64,000 nt of DNA from Mesorhizobium sp. SOD10 (GTDB lineage Bacteria > Pseudomonadota > Alphaproteobacteria > Rhizobiales > Rhizobiaceae), in the NCBI GenBank assembly GCA_000824805.1, contig CCNA01000004.1, forward strand, positions 124,001-188,000, read 5' to 3'. The position numbers and the translations under genes were made by a program. Positions 44,864-53,121 of this stretch are shown here, piece after piece. The notes beneath the pieces were generated by a model, which saw only the letters and a program-made list of their open reading frames with translations, searched no databases and was not told the origin of the DNA. The first letter of the stretch is position 1; every line of letters starts with the position of its first letter.

Positions 44864-45892
44864 TCAACGCGCGGTGCTCTCGCGCGGCATGAGCTCAAAA
44901 CCGAGGTCGACGATCCGCTGTTCCGGCCGGTTTCCGGCGATTGCCGCAAGCGCCATGGCGACGGCGCGCGTGCCGATCTCGTAGCGATGCGTCCGCACGC
45001 TGGTGATCGAAGGAAACGACACCTGCATCATGTCGAGATCGTTGAAGCCGGCAATGCCGATCTGCTTGGGCACGTCGATGGAAGCGCGATGGCATTCGAA
45101 CAGAACGCCGAGCGCGATATCGTCATTGTTGCAGAACACGCCGTCCAGCGTCGGCATCTTGGCCAGCGCGTCGCGGAACAGCTCGCGCCCGAGGCTCACG
45201 CTTGACGGCACCGGCGTTGTGGTAATCAGCCGCGGATCGAACAGGCCGGCGGCCTCCATGGCGGCGCGATAGCCGGCAAGGCGCCGCTGCGATCGCGGAT
45301 CCATCCTGGCGCCGATGAAGCCGATCTTGCGGTATCCGGCTTCAAGGAGGTGCTCGGCGGCCGTCCTGCCGCCATCGAAATGCGAAAAGCCGACCATCAT
45401 GTCGACCGGATCCGGCCCGGTCTCCATCACCTGCACCACCGGGCAGCCGGCATTCTCCAGCAGTCGCCGCGCGCTGGGCGTCTGGTCGATGCCGGCCACG
45501 ATGAGTGCCGCCGGGCGTTGCGATCCGAAGACCTGCAACAACCGCTCTTCTTCCAGGCCCGAATAGTGGGTATTGCCGATCTGGATGCGGAATGGACTGT
45601 CGGAAAGGCTGTCATAGATGCCGCGCACCACTTCGGCGAAGACGTTGTTGGTGAGCGACGGCACCAGCACGCCGAACACTTCGGCGCGCGCCGAAGCAAG
45701 CGCGCGGGCGTTCGGGTCGGGCACGTAGCCGAGTTCGTCGACCGCGGCCAGTATCTGCCGGCGAAGGTCCTCCGACACCCGCCCGGGCTCGCGCAGAGCC
45801 CGCGACACGGTGATCGCGCCGACACCGGCCTTGCGCGCCACATCGGCAATGGTCGGACGTCCGCCGCCGCGGCGGGAGCGCGGCCTGGTCAA
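44864..45892 (-). CDS. LacI-family transcriptional regulator, GntR(gluconate)-like
   Basis: About 342 residues. The N-terminal helix-turn-helix and hinge, GRPTIADVARKAGVGAITVSRALREP, closely resemble the gluconate repressor branch of LacI. The rest is a periplasmic-binding-protein-like effector domain. I prefer the TTG start at 45892 because a GGGGGG stretch precedes it; a GTG at 45919 without a good ribosome site would add nine residues. The gene lies upstream of the importer operon and its probable operator is at 44805-44820. It likely represses the importer and gntK until gluconate or a related sugar acid appears. Confidence 0.88.
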   Translation of the reverse strand: MTRPRSRRGGGRPTIADVARKAGVGAITVSRALREPGRVSEDLRRQILAAVDELGYVPDPNARALASARAEVFGVLVPSLTNNVFAEVVRGIYDSLSDSPFRIQIGNTHYSGLEEERLLQVFGSQRPAALIVAGIDQTPSARRLLENAGCPVVQVMETGPDPVDMMVGFSHFDGGRTAAEHLLEAGYRKIGFIGARMDPRSQRRLAGYRAAMEAAGLFDPRLITTTPVPSSVSLGRELFRDALAKMPTLDGVFCNNDDIALGVLFECHRASIDVPKQIGIAGFNDLDMMQVSFPSITSVRTHRYEIGTRAVAMALAAIAGNRPEQRIVDLGFELMPRESTAR

Positions 45893-46046
45893 CGCCTTGT
45901 CCCCCCGCCCTCGACACACGACCGCAATGTCCGGATCGGCATCCGTGTCATCGCGCCACCAGTCAGCTCACCAAGTCAGCATTGCCGATTGGCGTCGCGC
46001 ATGCGTCAGCCGTTGTCAAGCAAGCCGATGTCGGCGCCAAGGCCCG

Positions 46047-47279
46047 TCAGGCGATCGCGGCGGCGCTGCGGTTGGCTTTCCACATCAAGAGCATGATGGC
46101 CGCGAGGTTGACGAGGTTCCAGCCGATTCCGTTCAGGAACGCGGCGGCATAGGAGCCGGTGAGGTCGTAGATCCAGCCCGACATCCAGCCGCCCACCGCC
46201 ATGCCGAAGATCGTCGCCATCAGGACGATGCCGACGCGCTGGCCGGCTTCCCTCGCCGGCATATAGTCGCGCACGATGATGGCATAGCAGGGCACGATGC
46301 CGCCTTGCGACAGGCCGAAGACCAGCGAAACGATATAGAGCGAGGCAAGCCCGTCGAAGGGAATGTAGAAGAGCAGCGACAGGCACTGCAGCGCCGAACC
46401 GATCAGCAGCGTCTTCACCGCGCCGATGCGGTCGGCGAGGAAGCCGGAGCCTATCCGGCTGACGACGCCGGCCGCCAGCATGATCGACAGCATGTCGGCG
46501 CCGCGCGCGACGCCGTAGCCGAGATCCATGCAATAGGCGACGATATGCACCTGCGGCATCGACATAGCCATGCAGCAGCCAAAGCCCGCGATCACCAGCA
46601 GGACCTGCAATTGCGAGGGCGACAGCGAGATCGGCTGCACCGGCCGCGCGCGAGGCACGCCGGAAATCCCCTCATGCGGCGCGCGCCGGCGCAACAACAG
46701 GACCAGCGGCACCATGGTGACGATACAGACGACTCCGATCAGCGCATAGGTGAAACGCCAGCCATGGCCTTCCATCACATAAGGCATGATCGTGGGCCAG
46801 ATCGCTCCGGCAATGTAATTGCCCGATGCCGCCACCGTCACCGCGACCCCACGGCGGCGATCGAACCAGTGCGAGACGTCTGCGATCAGCGGGCCGAAGA
46901 TCGCCGAACAGCCGACGCCGATCAGCAAGCCTTGAGCAAGCGTGACGCCCAGGATCGAATTGGCGAGTGATGCCAGCAGAAACCCCGCGCCAAGCGCGAG
47001 CGAAGCGGCGAGCGCCGGTATCCAGTATCCAAAACGATCTATGGCGCGTCCGATCAGCGCATTGCCGGCGGCGAAGCCTACCATGGTCGCCGTATAGGGC
47101 ATGGAGGCGGTGGCGCGATCGATGCCGAATTCGGCCTGCACGGCAGGTAGGACCACGACCACCGCCCAGGTGCCGACGCCGCCGATCGTCGCCAGCAGCA
47201 AGGAGATGCCGAGCCGCATCCATGCATAGAAACTGTCTATGCCGGCTTTGCTTGCCGCGTTTCCTGGAAGTGTCGTCAC
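46047..47279 (-). CDS. MFS transporter, monocarboxylate/oxalate-type
   Basis: 410 residues with twelve predicted membrane helices. ALIGRAIDRFGYW after helix 2 is the MFS motif A (G-x-x-x-D-R-x-G), and GSGFLADRIGAVK is its second-half counterpart. Similar to the monocarboxylate/oxalate:formate antiporter branch. Start is GTG with AGGAGA upstream. It lies on the same strand as the LacI regulator, about 150 bases upstream of it, so co-transcription is possible. Substrate unknown. Confidence 0.85.
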   Translation of the reverse strand: MTTLPGNAASKAGIDSFYAWMRLGISLLLATIGGVGTWAVVVVLPAVQAEFGIDRATASMPYTATMVGFAAGNALIGRAIDRFGYWIPALAASLALGAGFLLASLANSILGVTLAQGLLIGVGCSAIFGPLIADVSHWFDRRRGVAVTVAASGNYIAGAIWPTIMPYVMEGHGWRFTYALIGVVCIVTMVPLVLLLRRRAPHEGISGVPRARPVQPISLSPSQLQVLLVIAGFGCCMAMSMPQVHIVAYCMDLGYGVARGADMLSIMLAAGVVSRIGSGFLADRIGAVKTLLIGSALQCLSLLFYIPFDGLASLYIVSLVFGLSQGGIVPCYAIIVRDYMPAREAGQRVGIVLMATIFGMAVGGWMSGWIYDLTGSYAAAFLNGIGWNLVNLAAIMLLMWKANRSAAAIA

Positions 47280-47420
47280 GGCGTCTCCTGGCCGCGATTT
47301 CTTCGAGATCGCGTGTTTGAACGCACTATCGGCCCATTTTCCGAGCCGAGCAGCGCCACGACGGGCAAATCCGTGGCTCCAGAACCGGAACCCGCCTCAC
47401 CGCTTGGAGTTTGCCTCACA

Positions 47421-47455
47421 GCAATTCCAGGAAAAGTGTCCGTCCGGAATTGCGT
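47421..47455. repeat. Dispersed palindromic repeat, family A, copy 2
   Basis: GCAATTCCAGGAAAAGTG followed by TCCGTCCGGAATTGCGT. It is a shorter version of the element at 3571 (the inner part is missing). It lies about 70 bases before the DUF3175 gene. The rest of 47280-47522 holds nothing that I recognise as a gene. Confidence 0.65.
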
Positions 47456-47522
47456 GAAACAAGCGATAGAGCGGTTCGGCCTTTTCCGTGAAACGCTGAA
47501 GCGCTCCAGGAAGGAGTTCACC

Positions 47523-47810
47523 ATGACCGCCAAAAAGAAATGGTCGGCCGACGTGACCGAGCACAGCGATGCGCTCGATCTTGAGGAGCACGTCTTCGAA
47601 TCCGACGACGCCAAGAAGATAGCCGCCTCGCTGAAGCGGTCGGCCGAGCACAGCGACCGGCGCAAGGCCGAGCCGTTTCAATCCGCTATGTCGATGTTGA
47701 ATTTCTACATCAACCGCGCCGGCAAGAACCTGCCCGAAGAGCGCAAGAAAGTGCTGGAAAAGGCGAAGGACGAGCTGCGCGTCGCCTTCGGCCGCGAGAA
47801 GCAGGACTAG
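47523..47810 (+). CDS. DUF3175 family protein
   Basis: 95 residues starting MTAKKKWSADVTEHSDALDL, a pattern of small basic DUF3175 proteins. It contains IAASLKRSAEHSDRRK near residue 33 and is mostly helical and charged, with no membrane segment. The start follows AGGAAGGAG. No function is known for the family. The frame stays open upstream to 47313 but the strong ribosome site and family length support the shorter form. It is convergent with the GntR gene, 16 bases apart. Confidence 0.82.
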   Translation: MTAKKKWSADVTEHSDALDLEEHVFESDDAKKIAASLKRSAEHSDRRKAEPFQSAMSMLNFYINRAGKNLPEERKKVLEKAKDELRVAFGREKQD

Positions 47811-47826
47811 GTCTGCCAGGCAGGCC

Positions 47827-48603
47827 CTAACGCGATTGAATGACTTCGTCGGTATTGGCCAGCAATTTGCGGACCGCGTTGCGCGCGGCATCCGGCCTCT
47901 TGAGGCGGATGTTTCTCTCGATCGCCTCGTGCAGCTTCTGGGCATGCTGCAGATCGTCCAGCTCGCGCGTCGTATAGGTGAAGAGATGATCGAAGGCGGA
48001 TTCGATCAGCACGCCAAGCGGAACCAGGAGGTCGTTGCCCGAGGCCCTGAGGATGGCGAGGTGGAAGCGCGTGTCGGCGCGGGTTCGCTCCTGCAGATTG
48101 GTGGCCTCGCCCATCTCGCGGCAGGCCTGGCTGATCTCGGCCATCTGCTCGTCGGTGCGCCGCATCGCCGCGAAGGCCGTTGCCTCCGGCTCGATGATAT
48201 GGCGGAACTCCTGCACCGTCTTCAGGAAAACCTCGCGGTCCGGCGACGTCGCGTACCAGGACAGCACGTCGCGGTCGAGCAGGTTCCAGCGTTCCTTCGG
48301 TTCGACCCAACTGCCGATCTTCGGCCGTGACGCCAGCAGGCTCTTGGCCATCAGCATCTTGATCGCCTCGCGCACCGCGGAGCGGCTGACGTCGAAAGTC
48401 TCCGACCATTTCGCTTCATTGGGCAGAATGGTGCCTGGCGGATAGTCGCCGCGCACGATGCGCAACCCGATCTCGCTGGCCAAAGAGGTATGCACGCTGG
48501 CGCCGGGGATGCGAGGCGCGTCGGACCGGCGAACGCCGGCCGGACGCTCTGCGGCCGCCGTCTTCGTCGGCCTTTTTTCGTTATTCGGCTTCGCGTCCCG
48601 CAT
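47827..48603 (-). CDS. GntR-family transcriptional regulator, FadR subfamily
   Basis: 258 residues. The winged helix-turn-helix near residues 40-110 shows LASEIGLRIVRGDYPPGTIL and FDVSRSAVREAIKMLMAKSLL, typical of GntR. The C-terminal domain is helical FadR/FCD type with the metal-binding pattern (D-x3-H in RADTRFHLAIL, and H near IERN). The N-terminus has a flexible extension of about 35 residues. It lies beside sugar catabolic genes, and FadR-type sites (TNGTNNNACNA) occur in the nearby divergent promoters at 49634, 52123 and 52164. It is probably their regulator and would respond to a sugar acid or similar metabolite. Confidence 0.88.
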   Translation of the reverse strand: MRDAKPNNEKRPTKTAAAERPAGVRRSDAPRIPGASVHTSLASEIGLRIVRGDYPPGTILPNEAKWSETFDVSRSAVREAIKMLMAKSLLASRPKIGSWVEPKERWNLLDRDVLSWYATSPDREVFLKTVQEFRHIIEPEATAFAAMRRTDEQMAEISQACREMGEATNLQERTRADTRFHLAILRASGNDLLVPLGVLIESAFDHLFTYTTRELDDLQHAQKLHEAIERNIRLKRPDAARNAVRKLLANTDEVIQSR

Positions 48604-48704
48604 AGGTCCACAAAATCCCGTTTTCAGAGCCTGTCAAGCACGGCAAGCCCGCTTTGCCGCAACCTGCCGAGATGTGCACAGCTCAACCAGCATTTGGCGT
48701 CGCC

Positions 48705-49601
48705 TCACGCGGTTTTGACGTATTTGCGCCAGCTGTGCTCGGGCCGGAAACCAAGCACCTCGCGCGCCTTGCGGTTCGAAAGCAGCGTCTCATATTCGCC
48801 GAGCTCGGCCTTGACCGGCACGTCCGGATAAAAGCGCTTCAACAACTCCGCTGTCGGCAGGTCCGACGAGGTATCGTCGTTGGCCGCGTTGAACACCTGG
48901 TAGCCCAGGCCGTCCTTCTCGATGGCGCGCAAGGTGATCTGGCCGAGATCGCGCGCATCGATGTAGCTCCAGGCGATGCGCTTGCGGAAGCCGGGATCGG
49001 CGAACCATTTCGGGAACAGCGAATATTCGTGCGGCTCGATGACGTTGCCGATGCGCAGCGCATAGATGTCGAAACCACTGCGCAGCGCGAAGGCCCGCGC
49101 CGTCTTTTCGTTGACGATCTTCGACAGCGCGTAGGAGTCCATCGGATCGACGTCATAGTCCTCGTCGAGCGGGAAATGCGTCGGATTGCGCGGCTCGTTG
49201 GCGAAGACCAGGCCGTAGGTCGTCTCGCTGGAAGCGATGATCACCTTGCGTATGCCGAGCTTCACCGCCGCCTCGATGACATTGTAGGTGCCCATCGCGT
49301 TGATGCGGAACACTTCGTTGTCCGGCGTGATCATGATGCGCGGGATGGCGGCGAAATGCACCACGGCATCGACCGGCTGTGCCCTCAGCGACGGGTCAAA
49401 CTCGTGCAGACCCATATAGCTCGACAGTGCGTTGAACACCTGCCCGCTGTCGGTGATGTCGGTGATCAGCGTGCGCACCTTCGGATTGTCGAGCGGCTTG
49501 GTGTCGATGTTGAGCACCTGGCAGCCATGTTCGACCAGATACTGAACGACATGCCGGCCGGCCTTGCCGCTGCCGCCGGTGAACATGATCCGCTTCGTCA
49601 T
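48705..49601 (-). CDS. NAD-dependent epimerase/dehydratase family protein, uronate dehydrogenase-like
   Basis: 298 residues, extended SDR. The NAD motif is TGGSGKAGRHV (residue 8 onward) and the catalytic pair is Y-x3-K in DSYALSKIVNE (near 150). SSETTYGL and YIDARDLGQITLRA are also typical. Uronate dehydrogenases oxidise galacturonate or glucuronate to the aldarolactone; epimerases of this shape cannot be excluded. The ATG at 49601 has GTGGAG upstream. It is divergent from the dehydrogenase at 49753, with a FadR-type palindrome between them. Confidence 0.7.
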   Translation of the reverse strand: MTKRIMFTGGSGKAGRHVVQYLVEHGCQVLNIDTKPLDNPKVRTLITDITDSGQVFNALSSYMGLHEFDPSLRAQPVDAVVHFAAIPRIMITPDNEVFRINAMGTYNVIEAAVKLGIRKVIIASSETTYGLVFANEPRNPTHFPLDEDYDVDPMDSYALSKIVNEKTARAFALRSGFDIYALRIGNVIEPHEYSLFPKWFADPGFRKRIAWSYIDARDLGQITLRAIEKDGLGYQVFNAANDDTSSDLPTAELLKRFYPDVPVKAELGEYETLLSNRKAREVLGFRPEHSWRKYVKTA

Positions 49602-49633
49602 TTTGCTCTCCACAAGGCTCGGGAATTATGTGT

Positions 49634-49646
49634 ATTGTCAGACAAT
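49634..49646. promoter_or_regulatory. FadR-type operator in the divergent promoter
   Basis: ATTGTCAGACAAT is a perfect 13-base palindrome (central A) that fits the FadR-subfamily consensus TNGTNNNACNA. It sits between the SDR gene (start 49601) and the dehydrogenase gene (start 49753), 33 and 107 bases away. Confidence 0.75.
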
Positions 49647-49752
49647 ATGGTATTCCGCAATCGCCCGCCACCTGCGATCCGCGGAAACTTTCTCGACAAC
49701 TGCCCGCCGCGCCGCGGGCGCCCATCACCACGAAAGACAGGGAAGAGACGAC

Positions 49753-50691
49753 ATGAGCACCACCGCTGCCCGCGAGAACATCGGTTTCATCGGCCTAGGC
49801 CTGATGGGGCACGGCATAGCCAAGAACATCGTCGACAAGGGTTATCCGCTCACCTTCCTTGGCCGCAAGAACCGCAAGCCGGCGGAAGACCTCTTGGGAC
49901 GCGGCGCCAGGGAAGCGGCCACCTCCAGGGAAGTGGCCGCGGCATCCGACATCGTCTTCATCTGCGTCACCGGCTCCCGCGAGGTGGAAGCGATCATCCG
50001 CGGCCCCAGCGGGCTGAAGGAGGGCTTGAAGCAAGGCTCGGTCGTCGTCGACTGCTCGACCTCCGATCCGGTCTCCACGGTGGCCCTGGCCGCCGAGCTC
50101 AAGCCGCTCGGCGTCGACTATGTCGACGCCCCGCTCAGCCGCACGCCGAAGGAGGCCTGGGAAGGCACGCTCGACGCCATGGTCGGCGCGCCGGACGCGG
50201 TGTTCGCCAGGCTGAAACCGGTGCTCGATACCTGGGCCGGCCGCATTGTCCACATCGGCGACACCGGCGATGGCCATCGCATGAAGCTGCTCAACAACTT
50301 CGTCTCGCTCGGCTACGCGGCGATCTATTCTGAGGCTCTGGCACTGGCTGAGAAGGTCGGCATTTCGCCGCAGCGCTTCGACAGCGTCATCCGCAACGGC
50401 CGCATGGATTGCGGCTTCTACCAGACCTTCATGCGCTGGACGCTGGAGGGCGACCGCGACGCGCACAAGTTCACCATCGCCAATGCCTTCAAAGACCTGA
50501 CCTATCTGGAATCGATGGCGGGCGCCGCCGGCATCGCCAACCCTCTGGGCAACGCCACCAAGAATTCCTTCGCCACGGCCTTTGCCACCGGTCCCGCGGA
50601 ACAATATGTGCCGATGCTCGCCACTCACATCGGCAAGCTCAATGGTGTCGACCTGATGCCTTCGAAAGATGGCGTGAAGCAGAGGATTTGA
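49753..50691 (+). CDS. Beta-hydroxyacid dehydrogenase (3-hydroxyisobutyrate/tartronate semialdehyde reductase family)
   Basis: 312 residues. The N-terminal NAD(P) motif GFIGLGLMGHGIAKN (residue 11 onward), the substrate block DAPLSRTPKEAWEGTL (near 130) and the catalytic lysine region GDGHRMKLLNNF (near 175) define the family. Members reduce or oxidise 3-hydroxyisobutyrate, tartronate semialdehyde, L-threonate or sulfolactaldehyde. SRTPKEAWEGTL differs from the usual D-A-P-V-S-G-G, so the substrate is probably not 3-hydroxyisobutyrate. The start follows GGAAGAGACG. It is divergent from the SDR and shares the FadR-type operator. Confidence 0.82.
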   Translation: MSTTAARENIGFIGLGLMGHGIAKNIVDKGYPLTFLGRKNRKPAEDLLGRGAREAATSREVAAASDIVFICVTGSREVEAIIRGPSGLKEGLKQGSVVVDCSTSDPVSTVALAAELKPLGVDYVDAPLSRTPKEAWEGTLDAMVGAPDAVFARLKPVLDTWAGRIVHIGDTGDGHRMKLLNNFVSLGYAAIYSEALALAEKVGISPQRFDSVIRNGRMDCGFYQTFMRWTLEGDRDAHKFTIANAFKDLTYLESMAGAAGIANPLGNATKNSFATAFATGPAEQYVPMLATHIGKLNGVDLMPSKDGVKQRI

Positions 50692-50693
50692 CG

Positions 50694-50764
50694 AGCAATT
50701 CCAGGAAAAGCACGCAGCGATTGGGCTCGGCGCCTTGGCCGTAGCCTTCCATCCGGAATTGCGT
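50694..50764. repeat. Dispersed palindromic repeat, family A, copy 3
   Basis: GCAATTCCAGGAAAAGCAC at the left and CCATCCGGAATTGCGT at the right, with a longer and different middle than at 3571 and 47421. It follows the dehydrogenase stop by two bases. Confidence 0.65.
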
Positions 50765-50818
50765 AAAGGAGCGGCAAGCGCCTCTGCTCTGTACAACAAG
50801 GAAAGTCGGCATCGAAAG

Positions 50819-50852
50819 AAAAGGGGGCGCCTTGCGGGCGCCCCCTCCTTTT
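50819..50852. terminator. Bidirectional terminator
   Basis: A 9-base stem GGGGGCGCC (50823-50831) / GGCGCCCCC (50837-50845) with a TTGCG loop. AAAA flanks it on the left and TCCTTTT on the right, so it can stop the plus-strand dehydrogenase transcript and the minus-strand binding-protein transcript. Confidence 0.85.
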
Positions 50853-50876
50853 CGACGGTCCCGGATGCAGCGGCGC

Positions 50877-51866
50877 CTACTTCTGGATGCAGGTGTCGGC
50901 CGTTTCCTTGGTGCATTCGTCGAGGCCGGTGAAGACCGGATCGTCGACCTTCTTGCCGGCGATGAGGTCGAGCATGACCGAAGGCGCCTTGTAGCCCATT
51001 TCGAACGGCCGCTGGCCGACCAGCGCGGTCACCAGGCCTTCCTTGGCGATCGCCACCTCGTCGCCGATCGTGTCGGCGGCGCCGATGACGAACTCGTTCT
51101 TGGCGATCTTGTCGGCCATCGGCTTGAACAGGTCGCGATAGGGCTGCGGTGCGCCGAACAGCGGCCAGCCGCCCATGATGCCGAAGGCGTCGAGCTTCGG
51201 ATTGGCGGCAAGGATGTCGGTCATCGCCTGCACGCCCTTGGCACCGTCGTCATTGGTGAACACCGGGCAGCCGGCGACTTCGGTCCAGCCGCCTTCACCC
51301 TTCAGCGCCGCGAGACCTTCCTTGCCCGACAGCGCGTCGCGCATGCCTTGCGCGCGGCGCAGAATGTTGTCGGCCGCCGGATTGCCTTCGATGGTGCAGA
51401 TCGTGCCGCCATTCGGCTTGGCCTTCTTGATGTATTCGCCGATCTTCTTGCCCATCAGATAGTTGTCGGTGCCGAGATAGGTCTTGCGAAGGGCTGCGTC
51501 TTCCTTGGCAAGATCGGCGTCGACCGTCATGATCGGGATCGACGGATTGGCGCTCTTGATCGTCTGCGCGATCAGCGGCGCGTTGGACGGCGAGATTGCC
51601 ATCGCCGCCGTGTCGGGCTTGCTCAGCATGTCCTGCACGATCTGCGCTTCGCCGGCTTCGTCCGAAGTCGATGCCGGGCCGGTGTAGAAGCATTCATATT
51701 CCGAGCTGGCGTTTTCCTTGTTCCACTTCTCGCAGCCCTGATGGATGGCTTCGAAGAACGGATTGTCGAGACCTTTCACAACGATGACGAGCTGTTTCTT
51801 GGCCAAAGCCGGCCCGGCGCCCAACGCCATGGCGGCGACGGCGGCAAGCAAAAGTGTTTTCCTCAT
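50877..51866 (-). CDS. Sugar-type ABC substrate-binding protein (partner of 52311-54120 importer)
   Basis: 329 residues with a Sec signal (TLLLAAVAAMALGAGPALA). It is a Peripla_BP_4 protein (KGLDNPFFEAIHQGCEKWNKEN near residue 32, IPIMTVDADLAKED near 110). Cysteines in YECFY, TICTIEG, AGCPVF and near the C-terminus could form disulfides and are unusual in this family. GGGAGG precedes the ATG. It is transcribed away from the ATPase and permease genes across a 444-base regulatory region. The ligand is unknown, probably a sugar or sugar-like molecule. Confidence 0.85.
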   Translation of the reverse strand: MRKTLLLAAVAAMALGAGPALAKKQLVIVVKGLDNPFFEAIHQGCEKWNKENASSEYECFYTGPASTSDEAGEAQIVQDMLSKPDTAAMAISPSNAPLIAQTIKSANPSIPIMTVDADLAKEDAALRKTYLGTDNYLMGKKIGEYIKKAKPNGGTICTIEGNPAADNILRRAQGMRDALSGKEGLAALKGEGGWTEVAGCPVFTNDDGAKGVQAMTDILAANPKLDAFGIMGGWPLFGAPQPYRDLFKPMADKIAKNEFVIGAADTIGDEVAIAKEGLVTALVGQRPFEMGYKAPSVMLDLIAGKKVDDPVFTGLDECTKETADTCIQK

Positions 51867-52122
51867 ATCAGTCCTCCCTTGAAACAGACGGACACCGCGT
51901 GCCCGCCACACTGATCAGCCCGGATGCACAAGATCATGACCAGCATCTCATGATGGTCGCGTCCTGCGCCGGGCTGACAAGCATTTCCCGATCCGTTTGC
52001 CCTAATATTGCGCAGCCGGATCATCAAACCATTCGCCCGCCCTCCGCCGGACAGGCGGACGTGGAGCAAAGTCTTCCTCCGAGACTTAGCTAATATCGGC
52101 TTTTCGCCAGCGTCAATTCTTA

Positions 52123-52135
52123 TTTGTCCTACAAA
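52123..52135. promoter_or_regulatory. FadR-type site 1 in the importer regulatory region
   Basis: TTTGTCCTACAAA fits TNGTNNNACNA (TTGTCCTACAA) with near-symmetric arms. It lies 41 bases (centre to centre) from the second site. Confidence 0.5.
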
Positions 52136-52163
52136 ACAGATTTTTTGTCGAGTCTCGAAATTA

Positions 52164-52176
52164 ATCGTCAGACAAT
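52164..52176. promoter_or_regulatory. FadR-type site 2 in the importer regulatory region
   Basis: ATCGTCAGACAAT differs from the operator at 49634 by a single base (12 of 13 identical). It lies 135 bases before the ATPase start. Confidence 0.65.
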
Positions 52177-52310
52177 TGATTGACGCCTTTGCCGGCTTTT
52201 GCCTAAATGCGTCTACCGCGCCGTTCGTGAGGAGATGGACGGGCGGGACGTGAGTGGCGCCGGCGGGTCCGGCGGAAGGCTGCGTCGACAAATGGGGAGG
52301 CCTAAGGCTG

Positions 52311-53054
52311 GTGTCGGTTCTCGAACTCGCCAACATCTCGAAGCATTTCGGCGCCATCCAGGCGGTCAACGATGTCTCGTTCTCGCTGGAGGCTGGCGAG
52401 GTCGTCGGCCTGATGGGCGACAATGGCGCCGGCAAGTCGACGCTGGTGAAGATGATCGCCGGCAATTTCCGCCCGAGCCACGGCACCATGCATCTGGAGG
52501 GCAAGGAGCTTGTCATGCACAAGCCGGCGGACGCCCGCCAGCACGGCATCGAGATCGTCCACCAGGACCTCGCCCTCTGCAACAATTTGACGGCCGCGGC
52601 AAACGTCTATCTCGGCCGCGAACTGCGCCGCGGCGTCGGCCCGTTCCGCATCCTCGACTATGCGGCGATGTACAAGCGCGCCGGCCAGCTCTTTGCCGAG
52701 CTGAAATCCGAGACGCGTCCGCGCGACCTGGTCAAGCAGATGTCGGGCGGCCAGCGCCAGGCGGTGGCGATTGCCCGCACCATGCTGTCGCAAGCCAAGA
52801 TCGTGCTGATGGACGAGCCGACGGCGGCGATCTCGGTCAGGCAGGTGGCCGAAGTGCTGAACCTCATCCGCCATCTGCGCGACCAGGGCATCGCGGTTGT
52901 GCTGATCAGCCACCGCATGCCCGACGTGTTCGACGTCGCCGACCGCGTTATCGTCATGCGGCGCGGCCGCAAGGTCGCCGACAAGAAGATCGCCTCGAGC
53001 TCGCCCGAGGAAGTCACCGGGCTGATCACCGGCGCCATCGAACAGGTGGCATGA
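52311..53054 (+). CDS. Sugar-type ABC transporter ATPase, single-domain
   Basis: 247 residues with one ATPase domain: Walker A GDNGAGKSTLVK, signature MSGGQRQAVAIARTM, Walker B IVLMDEPTAAIS and switch region VVLISHRMPDVF. RbsA/MglA proteins of most sugar importers have two halves; single-domain forms resemble FrcA of the Sinorhizobium fructose importer. The start is GTG at 52311 with AAGG upstream. It is followed after 67 bases by the permease gene. As a homodimer it would energise the permease. Confidence 0.88.
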   Translation: MSVLELANISKHFGAIQAVNDVSFSLEAGEVVGLMGDNGAGKSTLVKMIAGNFRPSHGTMHLEGKELVMHKPADARQHGIEIVHQDLALCNNLTAAANVYLGRELRRGVGPFRILDYAAMYKRAGQLFAELKSETRPRDLVKQMSGGQRQAVAIARTMLSQAKIVLMDEPTAAISVRQVAEVLNLIRHLRDQGIAVVLISHRMPDVFDVADRVIVMRRGRKVADKKIASSSPEEVTGLITGAIEQVA

Positions 53055-53121
53055 CTTACGGATTCGAACGGGTGGCGTGACGCAAAGTGTTCCGCGTCCC
53101 ACCTCTCAGGAAAGGTCGATA

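Larger units (their letters stand above)
51867..52310. promoter_or_regulatory. Divergent regulatory region of the sugar importer
   Basis: No gene is seen in this 444-base stretch. An inverted repeat ATCATGA / TCATGAT is at 51933-51954. An AT-rich part near 52090-52180 is the probable promoter zone and holds two FadR-type sites (see separate entries). The rest shows nothing that I recognise. Confidence 0.6.
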
